Positions 1 to 12,500 of a stretch of DNA of 64,000 bases are shown here, one piece after another; the first letter of the stretch is position 1; the number at the start of each line of letters is the position of its first letter. Source of the DNA: Pyrocephalus nanus (taxonomy: Eukaryota; Chordata; Aves; Passeriformes; Tyrannidae); NCBI GenBank assembly GCA_038380795.1, contig CM076259.1:27324977-27388976 (forward strand), read 5' to 3'. The notes below the pieces were generated by a model. That model did no database searches, was not told the DNA's origin, and saw only the letters and a program-made list of their open reading frames with translations. Made by a program: the position numbers and the translations under genes.

Positions 1-1580
1 TCCACACCTCCTTAGTTTCTTATGAAAACAGATTACTTGAAGGCTATTTATTCTAGCAGGATGGAAGTGCTAACCACCGGTCTTTTACCAAGTCCTTTTC
101 AGAATTTCTGAGGAGTATTGTACCCACCAGCCAGTGTATCATCTGTCAAATCCTGTAGTATAGGAACATGCCTTTCTGGAAAACAGACTTTGTCATAAAT
201 GACACTGTTGTGAAGTTCAGGAAGTAGAAATGGCTGAGCTGTGAAAATGCATCCTTCAGCCCAAGAAAATCCCAGCTCTTAAATTCTGTATGTTATTCTC
301 GCTCACAAATGGTTTTTACCATACCTCACTATTGAGAGAAGAATGCATCTTTTACAGTGCTAAATACATCACAGTTAGACTGTGGAGCTTTCGCCAGCTT
401 TGCAGATATTGGAAGGTAGTAGTGAGCACAGAGGGAGTGAACAGTAAGGAAGACACTGCATTACTAAACCCTCTCTTTTTCCTGTTCTTTCCACAATGAA
501 CATACATACTCAAATGCTGCAGCCTTCCTCCTTTGCATTGCAGTCAAGTGGTCTGCAAAGGCATTACCGTCTCTGAACAATGAAGTAACCACAAATAAAA
601 AAGCTGGGTTTGTTTCCAGCTTTGAGAGGAACGTCTTTGTGACCAAGTATGTCCCAAGGTAGCTGGGATCAGCCTTTCCCAACTTGTAAAACTTTTTTTG
701 TGAAAAGAGCCAAGAACTATTAACATTATCAAAAACTACCTCAATAGCATGCTAGGAGAAATTAAACAATTAGTCAAGTGATTTATTTAGGTCTTGGATA
801 ATGAGTCTGTTCTTTTATTCTTATTTCTTGAGGATTGAAACAATCAGAGCAGCAAAGACCACACTGCGTGTGAAGTTCAGCTATGTAATGATTGCCTTGA
901 CAATAGTGGGATGCATCACCATGGTGATTAGAGGGAAGCAGGTAGGCACAGATTTTTGGCTGATGAGTGCAAATCAATCTTAACATAAACTTCTTGGTTA
1001 CTCTACAGATTTGTAGTACTGTAGAGTAGTACTGTCTTGCTTTGGGTTTTTTTTCACTGAACAAAAATGTTAGAAGTTCTCCTAGTTCCCCAGAAGAGAC
1101 CCTCATTGACTAATTCCCACTGGAAAAGGATGATGTCACTGTTAAGATTGCATGTGCTTCCTTTAAAAGAAAAAAACCTTTCTGCTTAAACCATCTGCAT
1201 GCACAGAAGAACCTTCTTTGTATGCTGCCTTTCTCTAAAGCAGTTCTTCTGATGACAGTGTTCAGATCTTGTTTCTATGGACTGCTAAGTGTTCTAGAGA
1301 AACCTTAAAACTAGTGACAGTCTCAATCCCAGTACTGTGAATTGCTGAATGTCAAATGACATTTCTGTCAGCATTTGTCTATTAAAATGAAAAGGATGCA
1401 GCACTCTGAAATGAAACAGGGCAAAGGTTCTTCCCTGGCTTTAGCAGAAGAGATCAAACACTGACAATTCCCAGAATATTTTCCTCTGTACTGGAGCAGT
1501 AGGAATGCAAACACCAGGAAGTGAGGACAGCTACTTTGGAAACCTTGTTTTCAAAGAAGCTGGAACTATTTATGTTTCCT

Positions 1581-1712
1581 GAGGTTAGTTCAGTTGGCTA
1601 CACTATGGTGCTAATAACACCAAGGTCACAGGTTCAATCCCTGGATGGGCCAGCCATTCACTCGATGGTCCTTGTGGATCCCTTCCATTTCAGAAGATTC
1701 TGTGATTCTGTT
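1581..1712 (+). mobile_element. tRNA-Ile-derived SINE with CR1-like tail (TguSINE1 type)
   Basis: The head resembles tRNA-Ile(AAT): A box TAGTTCAGTTGG at 1586-1597, anticodon-loop GCTAATAACACC with AAT at 1613-1615, B box GGTTCAATCCC at 1631-1641, and TGGGCCA where the acceptor stem ends. The 3' part (CTCGATGGTCCTTGTGGATCC, then CCTTCCA) and the terminal GATTCTGTGATTCTG repeat are CR1 3'-end sequence. A composite of this kind is known from passerine birds. It is diverged and presumably inactive. Confidence 0.85.
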
Positions 1713-4700
1713 TGTTTCTAGTACCTGTGACTTGTGAAGATTGGAGATTAGTATTATATACTGACCAGAAGCACAGAACATATCTTCTGCTGCCTTAACA
1801 AAAGGGTTTAATTTATTCCCAGAGAAGTAATTACTTTCAGCCTAAATGGCTTCTGGATATTTTATTTTACCCCTCTTGCTTCCTGGTGTTACTGCTGACA
1901 GAACTGCGCCTCAGTAAGGATAGGCCAGATATTTTGTAAGCCGTCAATTCAATTTTCAATTCTGTGGTCCTTCAGGTGATAACTGATGATCTTATTACAT
2001 TGCAGGCTGTAAAAAGACATGAAACTCTTACAAACATAAACTTGGAGAAGAAAGCCCAGTGGAGAGAGGAAAGGACTGCACCTGCTAAACCTTGAAAGAG
2101 GAAATGAAGAGCAAGGACTGGGGAAGAAAATCCAAGTCCATTTCAGCACTGGAAGGAGGATATAGTCACATCTTTCCTGTATGTTAGTTCTGTACACTCA
2201 CGTTCAAGAAAGAATGAATACATTATCCTTTAATAATTAAACCCAGAAATACCTATTTTCTTTTCCTAATAACTGCCCCTTTCTTTCAGACTCTTTTCTT
2301 CGTGGTTAGGGGGACAGGACACATAAGCAAACTGGAGAGACAAAATAATTGTTTCCCACATATGCTATGCACTAGACTAAGTATCTTTTAAAATACTGCA
2401 GAAGCTGTACTTGCATTCTTGGTACCAATCCCCTTTATGAAAGGTCTTACTTACCACTTACAAGAAGGTAACTTGGGAAAAAGGACAGTCTATTTAGTTT
2501 CCACTTGTATAAACAAAATACCTTCACTGGGCAGTCATCCACTATCAGCAACTATTTTGGCTATTTTCTAGGTCCCTTTGGGAAGAAGAGGGCCATATGG
2601 AAGAATGGGGCTATATTTATTCTGTATGGGTACTGGCTGCTTCAGATATTCTGTATGTTTCCCTCTGTGCAAGACAGGAAAATTATTAAGGGAGCCCTTG
2701 AGTCAGGAGTAATTGTCTGACCTGCATTAACATCATAAAAATGATCATAATTTAGCCTGCTTACCTGCTCTAAGTCCAAGTATTCTGGCCCCATTTAAGT
2801 GAGGGACTACTTTCTGTGAAGAACTGCCTTCCTTCAATAAAACAAGGAGTGAGATGGATAGTGAAACAGCATTCCAGAGAACCATTGTGTTACAGGTGAC
2901 AACCTGATGGTTGTCACACCAGAGCTGGAACAGAGATGAGCAACAGCTTCAACCTGTACTGTCAGATTCAGTATTTTGAGGCACATGAGTACGAGAAAGT
3001 CCATCAGGCATTCCTGCTCTCTGCTACTATGGTCTTTATTTCCAAATCTCATTTATTTGTATTTTCCCCCTTTAAGTCGTCATCTGTACTCTCATTATAC
3101 TAGCCCACCTACAGATCACCTGCCTCACGTTTTAGAAGTGGCAGTCCCAGTAATACCTGCAAAGAGCAACTCCCAACAGTTCTACTTCTGGCATTGAGCC
3201 CAGAGTCACACACCATTCATGCTGAACAGCTTGCAGCAGCCAGACATAGTACTTTTCCTCCTCCTTACAGTTCACTCAGAAGGAAATGTAGATTGGAAGT
3301 GTCAGGACTGCTCAAAACCTGTTACTTCCCAGCACTGCCTGCTCACTGGACTCCAAAAAGAGAAGAGACGTACCAGTTTGACAGATTTAGCTTATGAACT
3401 TCCTCATAGCAGAAGGGAGATTGTTTTTTTTTTTTGAAAATTTTTCCGGATTAGTTTTATTACACTCCTGAAAATTAGCACTGTTGCTGAGTGAATCAAA
3501 AGCCCTACAAAAATGCATGGGAAATTTTCTCTTTATACCTGGAAAAGAAAAGCAGCAAGGTCTCTACTGCAGTCCTCTCTAGTAGCTTTGTCCTTTACTC
3601 CACAGCTAGAAAATCATTGCTGCAGGCCATCTTTTTATGAATTGCAATTCTGGGTACCACAACGAGATTCAACCAATCAGACAAGCTGTGAAGTTAATTC
3701 CACCACAGAAGTTACAATCTTCAGGTGATACCATGACTTGCCATCATATTCTCTGTATGGAAATTATCACAAGTACACTGTCAGTCAAGCAGAGCTGGCT
3801 TCCACAGCTTTGTCCACTTAATGAGCACTGAATGCAAGTCACATTTAATTCCACTACAGGTATGCGAACAGATTTTCCATGAGTTCTGGTTCTTAGGCAC
3901 ACAGGTGAGAACCAAAACAAATCTTGCCAGATTGCATGCCTGTGATCATGTATGTATTAAGACCAAAAAAAAACATGCAGTTCAGACGGTATTTCAGGTT
4001 TCCACGAAGAAAAACTTGTGGTTTATGCTTGGTGATGGCAGAGCTTAAAACTGTGCATTCTAGTAACATTACCCTTTCAATATGCACCTGAGTGCTCTCT
4101 TTGAACAGAACTGGAAGGTACCTCATCTAGTTTTGGAATAGTAAAACTTTTTGGACTTGACTTACCCAGCTGGTAAAGTACTTCAAATAAAAATGTGCAA
4201 AATACCCCTTAGAAAACAACACTTCAGAGCAGCAATGGTAATCAGTTTTCCATTTTACTTAAATTTCTATAAGCTTTTTACCATTTACTCAAGAACTGAA
4301 GTCTGGTCCACTGGTTTGACAAAAGCTCCATGTATCTTTCTGTCACTTTGGTATATCCACCCTTTCTTTCAGTATCTGTCATAAAAACTGTGCATCACTG
4401 CCCACCTTTGTGTTTTCTTTCAGCTTCCACATAGGCTCCAGTCTCAAACAAAAGCCCAAGACACTGAGCTTTGTGCTGTCTCCAGCTCACTCCCAACCAC
4501 TGCAGTATTTTCTTTGCAAATAGCTGGGTACTAGAAAAATGATGTAAATCTTTCTCAGAGAGGCAGTGAAAGAAACCACCTCTTTCCTAATGTGATGGCT
4601 TCTAAGGAAGCACTTCTAAACACAGACAATGGTGACAAAACCAGTGTGTTTCTGGCTGAAGCAGCCTGTCCAGCTGACTGGAGAACTGAATACACCTCGG

Positions 4701-6861
4701 ATCACCTGACAGCTCATAGCTTTAGCCTGCAGCCTTTTAACAGTGCGTGTGATGGAGAGGAACATAGTAAGCCCTTAAACGGTATTTAATTTTCTTTCTT
4801 ACCTTTGGCTTGGTCTGTAACACCATTCACATTTACTCAAAACAGTCACATTTATCAATCCTATACCATATGCCATATTGCTGTACCTGTTCCAGAGGCA
4901 ACTGAAACTTCCTAATGCAACGATCAATCTGGCAACTTCAACACTGCCTCAGAAGAGCATGCAGGAACCTTATGGACATGGCCACAGCAGTACACAAACA
5001 GGTCCTGTTTATTTTCTGCTACGACTCAGGCAACTGAAGAAAGACCTTCCTGTCTAAAACTGGCAATGGAGAGTACCAATGGTGTGTTGTGCCAATTTCC
5101 AGAAGCAAATAAATCATATTGGAAGATGTGGGGAATTACTTTAAGCTGGCAGAGAGATAAGATAGCTGTTCTGGAAATCCTCAGAGAGGAACAGAAGTGT
5201 AGCAGCAAGAGCCCTGTCACATGTGGGACCATGTGCAATCTAGTTCTTCAACACTCTCGGTGCTAACAGGAAAAAAAATGCAGGTCCAAGAACACACAGG
5301 TCTTTGGGGGTCATTGTCTTTCTCCATTCTCTTAACGTTAGAGGAAGGGACTTCAACCACCAGTATTTGGTTTGCAGCAAGGAACCAACACAGGAATTTA
5401 GGAACAGGCTAAAGTCTGAGCTTTCAATAACCTGCCCCATCATCTCTTGTATCCTCTTTTGAATCCAAGAGAGTAACCCTGCCTGCCATGTTCCACTGGG
5501 AAATTTACCAACAGAAAGAATAACAGCTCCTGTTTGCTGGCCCAACAAATATGCAACTTAAATGGCATTACTGATCTGTGGTCAGAACTGCTAGACAGCA
5601 ATTCCAGGCAGTCTTGCATCTTCCTTTCTCTAACCATCATTTTAAAATAGACATTGTTAAAACCTGAGTGCAGTGTTTTCACCTCATTACTGATGTTGCA
5701 AAAAGAACTGGAGAAATTTTCATGAATCTTTTCACCTTAGCGGTCTGTGGGACTTTGGGAAAGTGCTTAGATTGGATCCCCACAAGTAGAAACAAATGCA
5801 TATGTTTCAATTTGGAACAAAACATGCGATCGCTTTTCTGGCACTCCAGGCTGCTTGGCAGAGCTAAGAGAAGAACCCAAGAACTCCCAACAGTACCCTC
5901 ACCTATCCTCCACACAAGACCAGCTGCCTCCTATTTAGACACAAAACAATACATCATTTGAAACACAGTGTGACCATCACAAAAGTGGCACCTAGAGGTG
6001 TTCTCTGAGATGGTCCCTGTCTGAGCACATCCTTCAGGAGAGCAAAGAATACTGCTTTCAGTGTTTCTAGCAGGGGGCATAGCTACACAGAATTGTGTTA
6101 GGAAGTAGTGTTCAAGCAGTAACATATAATGATCCTCATCTTTTCAGACACACTTTTCCTCCAAAAGAGCCCTTCACCTGTGGCCTGAATGTTATTTATT
6201 AGATGGGTAATGTTATGCTACACATTTGGCTCTGCTAAAATGCAAATACTTTACTTGCCCTTGGCTTGCCAAGTAATTATAATCTGTATAAGTTTTTTCT
6301 TTCATAATTCACAAGTCTGATCTCCCTTCCATACCCTTGTATTACAAGTAGATTTAGTTTCTTTTCAACATACTAAAAAGGCTAAGTAAAGCAACGCCAA
6401 GAACAGCTGCTGGAAGATCCTGATGGAAATACACTCAATTAAGCACCATTTGAAATTACATTGAGACCTAAGAGTTAGCCACATTTTAATCCATTTAATG
6501 TGTGCCATGTTGATTTTTGTATTGTTGTGGTTTTCAGTCAAAATATTACGCAGTACCAGTCAAATGCCTTACACAGTCTAAGTATTTATGACAACAATAT
6601 TACCTGCGTCAACCAGGCCTGTCACTTCAAACAAACATACCAAGTTTAAAGATTTATACTTATCTGCTCTGAATTCACATATCCACGGCAAAAGTAACAA
6701 ATACTGGCCAGGCTCCTTACACAGGAAGGCACACCACTCAGCTTAAATGGACTCTTTTTTAATTCACTCATTTAGAGGCAATTGTCATTACGTTGTGGGG
6801 GGGCAGGGGAGGGAAACGCCAATGCACCACATTGTTTTCACTAGCCTGGAAGAGAAAACAC

Positions 6862-7022
6862 TTATATATATATAGATAGATAGGTATGTATATATATGCA
6901 CACACTTTATGCATGTGTGTATATATATATGTGTGTGTGTGTGTATATATGTATATATACACGCTAGTGTATATATACACAGAATATACATATATGAATA
7001 TACAGAATATATGCACACACAC
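6862..7022. repeat. (TA/TG/CA)n microsatellite cluster
   Basis: Alternating TA, TATG, GATA and TG tracts ending in CACACACAC, about 160 bp. Several short 'ORFs' rich in Tyr, Ile and His here are artefacts of the repeat. It lies beyond the first KPNA1 poly(A) signal and could fall in a longer 3' UTR. Confidence 0.95.
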
Positions 7023-7479
7023 TTTGCTCAGATTTGTTTACAAAATATGTAGCATTTTTATACCATCCAATAAGAGGTACATGGTTTTAAACAAATCTTA
7101 TAGAAATGACATGTTATTGGAAATTTACACGTAAAAAAATCCAGCACAAAAAAATCCAAAAGCTAAAACAAGATTTTGCTACTAATCAGTGCTTCTATCA
7201 CCCTTCAAGAAAAGAGAAACACAGTTATTTATATGTGATGTAAAGGCAACATTGAGGGTTTTTTTTTGCTTTTTTAAATTAACCACCAAATTTAACCCCC
7301 TAAAATTACAAAGAATTGAAGTCCATTTACAGATCAAGTGCAGTAAACTAAATGTTCCTTCAGCACAAAGCAGCACTAGAGAAAATAACTGGGAGAGGGA
7401 AAGTGGAGGCCAACTGGCTTAGCTAGGGAGGCAGCAGGTGGCTTCTGCAGTGGCCACACAGGTCAGAGTCTCCATCCTG

Positions 7480-9320
7480 AAGCAGAGACAGAACCGAAGA
7501 CTTTATTTAAATAATGGTCACACAGAGCTGATGTTCAGACCTTTGCCTAGCTTCTTTCAGCAGTATGACAAGTGATTTATGTATTTTTATAACTGTATCC
7601 AATGGGCTGGTTTTGCTTTTGCAGTGGATTATCACCGAGAGGAGTCGTGAGGATCTTGCAGACAGTTCTGCCACTAACATTTACCACAGGTTCATGACGC
7701 TGCAGCTGGCAGTGGCGATTTTGAAATGTTTACACTGGACAAAAGTGTGTTCCAAGCATCCAAAGTGGCTTGAAAGAACATAGCCTGATGCAGGGGGGAG
7801 CGGACGGCCTAGGGAATCCATTGCATTTGCCGAAATGGAACGGCCACTTTCAATCACGTGGCATCTCCCCAGCTGTGTGAAGAGTTTGGTGTCAGTGTCA
7901 GCTGAACTCAGTGAGGAGTGGCTGGCCTTTGCATCAGAGGTCTGTGATCCAAGCAGGTTGCGGAGCCAAGAACATGCTGCTAGCAGAAGGGCAGTCCACA
8001 GCTGCGAGTGGCAGCTGTCATGCAGTCAGCGATGCCTTGCAGATGTCACCTGTAGGAACCATGCGTTCCATGCTAATTCACCTGAAGTCTCATCAACAGC
8101 AAAAGGGAAAAATGAAATGAGAGGGCCAGGTGGATCCAGGTGTAATAGTACTATCCTTTGAATGTAGTGTCATTTCAGTTGTTAAATAAGGGGCTTGACC
8201 AGGAGGACTATTCCATCAGGCGGGCTGGAGAGGAAGCTCTTGTCTTGTGAAAATGAAAAGGAGATCTAATGCTCCTTGTGCTAAGTTTTACAAATTAAGA
8301 TTTCTGTGTTCGGAAGGTAATTTTTCAGAAGACAAACCTGTTCAAGTCACGCTGTGTAAAAATGTGAAGAGGCAGACAGGAATTTTTCAGCCATAACTAT
8401 AATAACAAGGACTGGACTCTGGAGCATGAAGTCAGAAAGGACTTGATTTTTAAGAAAGGCCCAGCTGGATCATACTGTGCTGGCAAGCAGAAGTGAGGGC
8501 AATTTCTCCATTCTAGAAGCTGTTTTGGAAAGTTGTTTCTGGGGAGGTGTTAAGAGTGACCTATTCACAGGTTCTTTTTTTTGTGGATGGAGAGGAAAAA
8601 CTGGGAAGGTATACAAATCTCCACAGTGGTCTGCAATCCAACTTGGGAGCTCAGTGTTGAGACGGGATGGGGCCAGATGTGTTCAGTATTCTTAAGAACC
8701 ACAAAACATGTCCATTGCAGCCTGTTGTTGCACGGGATAGAGAACTTACTCCATTATTTGTAACATGTTCCTCATGCCAATAACCCCAGCTGGCACCTAC
8801 AGCAAAGTAGATACATTGCATGTGAAGGTTTAACTCATCTCTCGCCGCCATCCAAAGAGGCATCCAGGGGAGAACATGAAGGATGAATTCAGCTACGTTC
8901 TCAGAAAGGCTGAACATCTCCCTGGACTGCAGGCACACACTGCAGCAAATACAAGAGAAAAGCAGCCAGCCATTCTCTTGAATGCCAGGACTGTGGGGGC
9001 TAGTGGATGAGGGACTATTTTCCCATAATAGGAACAGGGAATATCTTAAAGTATAGAAAGGTGCCTCAACTCCACGAAGATGACAGTGGAGAGATTCAGA
9101 ATCTAGAGGAGAAGGGTGATTCTGGCGACCCCTTGCCAAGGAGGAGGCATCCTGCCATGGAGAGCCAAAAGTTTTCCAGACGTATGTAAGAGCATGTGCA
9201 CAAGGCAAGCGAATGAGCGCAAACAGGGTTATGGAAAACATTGAGAGAATCACTCCACGGGTGGCTTGTGGCTCGACAACAGGATTGGCTAGGTAGAGGA
9301 GCACACAGCACAGGGGCACC
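7480..9320 (-). other. KPNA1: Probable proximal 3' UTR of KPNA1
   Basis: The terminal exon continues downstream of the stop with no conserved coding signal in frame. The first convincing polyadenylation signal on the minus strand is at 7507-7502, so the shortest likely UTR is about 1.8 kb. The sequence is less AT-rich than the introns and I recognise no transposon in it. Longer forms ending at later AATAAA sites are possible. The 3' end is inferred. Confidence 0.5.
7502..7507 (-). terminator. KPNA1: Candidate poly(A) signal AATAAA for KPNA1
   Basis: The minus strand reads AATAAA here, followed about 35-45 bases later by a GT-rich CTGTGTGG stretch (near 7458-7465) suited to CstF binding. It is the first canonical hexamer after the stop codon. 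Further AATAAA hexamers at 6200-6195, 5013-5008 and 3461-3456 could serve longer transcripts. Confidence 0.45.
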
Positions 9321-9508
9321 TCAAAGCTGGAAGCCTTCCATGGGAGCCTCACACTGCTGGAAGATGTACTGCTGCTGGTTGATATCCACTTGTGGGGCAA
9401 TGCTGCTGTCTTCATCCTCTGTTCCAAAGTAGTGCTCAATCAGATCAAAGGCCTTCTGATAAATCTCTTGATTCTCATGGCTCTGCAAAAATTCAATCTT
9501 GTCCAGGC
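9321..9508 (-). CDS. KPNA1: KPNA1 exon 14, coding part (residues 477-538 and stop)
   Basis: Acceptor TTGCAG|GC completes Gly477. The exon continues [40 protein letters not shown] and [20 protein letters not shown], then L and a TGA stop at 9323-9321. The acidic tail and EAPMEGFQL ending match KPNA1 rather than KPNA5 or KPNA6. The 3' UTR follows in the same exon. Confidence 0.98.
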
Positions 9509-12500
9509 CTGCAAAGAAAAGAAGTACATAAAAGTTATAGCTCAGTGAAAGCATATGACCATGACAGTTTTCAGTCCGCTGTGAATATTTACATTTGATG
9601 ACAACTGCCTCCCACCTTCAGAAAAAACAGGAGACCCTTACCCAACTTATACTCTCCACAACCAAGGAAAAACAGGTTGAACTACAGAGTTCCCTGTAAC
9701 TGTGTTATCTGTTTAACTGTGTTAACTGTTTCATACTCTGTCTGCCTCTACCTTCTCACTCAAAAATTAAATCCACAGGCTTGAATGGGTAAAGAAGAAC
9801 AAGGCCTCAAACTCAAAGACTTTTTCTGAAGAGACTTTTAGGACCAAATGTCCTGAAGTGTATTCCCAGTGCTTTCCTTAGGAGGACCATGACTACAGAA
9901 TCACTTAAATTGAAAAAGACTTATGATAATCATCCAGTCCAACCTGCAACCCAGCCCAGGAATATTAACCAACACCAGATTAGGTCTGCTGTGTCTAGGC
10001 AAGTATTCAAAACTTCCAGGGATGGAAACTCCCTTATCTAATCTGTATCCAATGTATATACAATGCAGTTAAACTCAGGCAACCAGTTTTTGGGAGGCAT
10101 TAAGCAAATAAGCAAATTCAGGCCTTGTAGTCAGATACAAAGGAAAATAATACAGCAAGGAATGATGGTATAACAAAATCCAAGGGTTAGCCATTTTAGT
10201 AAATCTCTAATATTGGGAATTGTACTGGCTTTCTTGTCTACTCCTTTTACTACGTATGAAGACTAGAGTACACAATTCTCTGATACTCTATACACATTCC
10301 TGAAACACTGACATGAAAAGGGAAGTTAAAACCTAGGAGCAGGAAAGAAAAAATCCTATTCTGATATAACTGTTCCCAGGAAGTCAAGGTAACCATGAAG
10401 GGAACCAAGGTTCAAGAAACCACGTTCAATGATGCTATCTATCTTCTTCTATACTGCTCCTGATACCCATTTTTATTTTTCTTAATAAGAACTTAAGAGC
10501 AGCAGTACCTCAGAACTGAAATGAAATCACACTGGTATGTGCCAGAACCTCAACAGAGCAGACGCAAACAAGGAATTTGCAGCTGCTGCCATAATTCTGC
10601 AGGGCAGCAGAAAGGGACGGGGGAAAGGTTTGAAACCTGAGCAACAGAGCACTGCACCTGAGCTTTTATCTGCTGTGAAGGAAAGATACTGATATGACTG
10701 AATGACTCCCAGAAGGCTTTCTCAGGGACAAAAGAAATCAATAAAAGAAAATCTGCACACACTGTTTTCCATCTACAGGCAGTCAAAGATAATGTAAAAA
10801 AACAGAGTACACTGGAGACTTATCAAAGAACAGGTAATTTTCAGCTAACAGTGATAAGGTAATTAATAAAACTGGATCTACTGAAACTCTAATGGGATCA
10901 TGATCTTGGCTTTATGGCCTGACTTGCAGAACTGTTTTGCTCATACCATATGCTTCTTCAATAAGAGCGCAGTAAGGATTAATGCCAGTGCCACTGCGTT
11001 TGGATTCCTGCTCTCCAAGCCTCAGGATGTTCTCCAGCCCGTTCAGTGCTACTTGCACGATCTTTGAGTCCATTACTGTAAGGAGGTCGCAGAGTGGTCT
11101 GATGCATCCCAGTTCTACTAAATACCTGGAAAACAACATATGGACCCCAGTAAATTGTCTGCAATATTGTATTTGGTGTAGACATTTAAGCACTTAGCAT
11201 GAAGGTCTAAGAAACCAAAGCAATCAGATAAAATATTGACTGGAGAAACTAAAGAAAACTAAAGAAATTATAGACATCTAATTGCATCTAGTCAGTTCTG
11301 CTGAAACAATCAAAATAACTTTAAAATACTTTCTCTGAACCCCCCTTTATATAGCTATGAAATAATAACTTATTTTTTGTACCATAAATATATATTTGTA
11401 TAAACAGCAACTATGTTAAGTTAATATGTTTATAAAGTTATTTTATTTTATACAAAATTGCACATAAGCATAATGTACCAGGTTAAGTTAAACAGGAAAA
11501 GCAATACATGTGATGCCATTGTCTGAGGTGCCAAACTATTCCTCTCCAAACTGCTAATGCACTTTGTTACACTCTACAACAACCACTCAGTATTTAGTTT
11601 AAAAGTTCCACTTAATTTTTCTCATGTAAGAGAAATAGTTCAATTATTTAAATAAGCACTAGAGATAAAATACTTCTGTGATTTCTCCCTAAAGGAATGA
11701 AAGGCTCATTCACAACAAGGACACGGTCTCTCTGGATACAAGACTGAAACCATACAGAAAGGTACAACCACTTTCTAGGTTGACAGTTTGTTTTCCTGCA
11801 CAAACACTAATTCACTCAATTGCATTGCAACATTTTAACAATTTCATACTTGATCTGTTCAGCAGAGCCTCCAGATGTTGCATTTGTGATTGCCCAAGCA
11901 GCTTCTTTCCTTGTCCGAAACTCAGCCGTTTGCAAAATATTTATAAGAGCTGGGAAGATATGGGCATCTATGACTGTCTGCAAAAACAAATGACATGTCA
12001 GGGTTATAATAAAGATTAGAAATAACTTCCTTGTCCTGAGCTAGTTAATGTCTGTGCTCAGCACAGCACACTGAACAATGAAATGTCACTTTATCAAGGG
12101 GCCAAAACCGATAAATCAGTTTTCAGCTTTACATTCAAAATCCTAGTTATTGCCGTGGTTTGTGTTCATCCCAAAAGAATTCAAAACACATTCAGACTGA
12201 AGTGACTGGGATATCTAAGGAGTTACTTAATCGTACCCTGACAGCAAAAGAATGCCATACTTCCCTTATTTTTCCAGGTAGTGAACCACTTGGCTATTAA
12301 ATCAGTAAACCACTACATCATTAAGATCCCTTAAACTTCATATTGCTATGTGCCATACTACGTTTCCACGGGGCAAGACAATAGAGCAAAGAGAACCCAA
12401 AGCAGCAGACGGTTCAGCAGTAGGGTTAACTGCTTAGCTCAACAAAGTGGTATAAGCCAAATGAGTATTTGGGCAGCAACTCCTAAGTTTCTAGTAACTT

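Larger units (their letters stand above)
1..7479. other. Region downstream of KPNA1; no gene recognised
   Basis: Apart from the SINE at 1.6 kb and the microsatellite at 6.9 kb I see no coding exon, RNA gene or clear transposon. Minus-strand AATAAA hexamers at 6200-6195, 5013-5008, 3461-3456 and 52-47 leave open a long 3' UTR reaching into this stretch. Short open frames are scattered on both strands without family resemblance. Confidence 0.5.

Noticed and set aside
1581..1660. Functional tRNA-Ile gene
   Set aside because: Both pol III boxes are recognisable, but the stems are mismatched and the sequence runs straight into a CR1 tail, so it is a SINE.
6768..7022. Tyr/Ile/His-rich small proteins on both strands
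   Set aside because: They are translations of the (TA/TG)n microsatellite.
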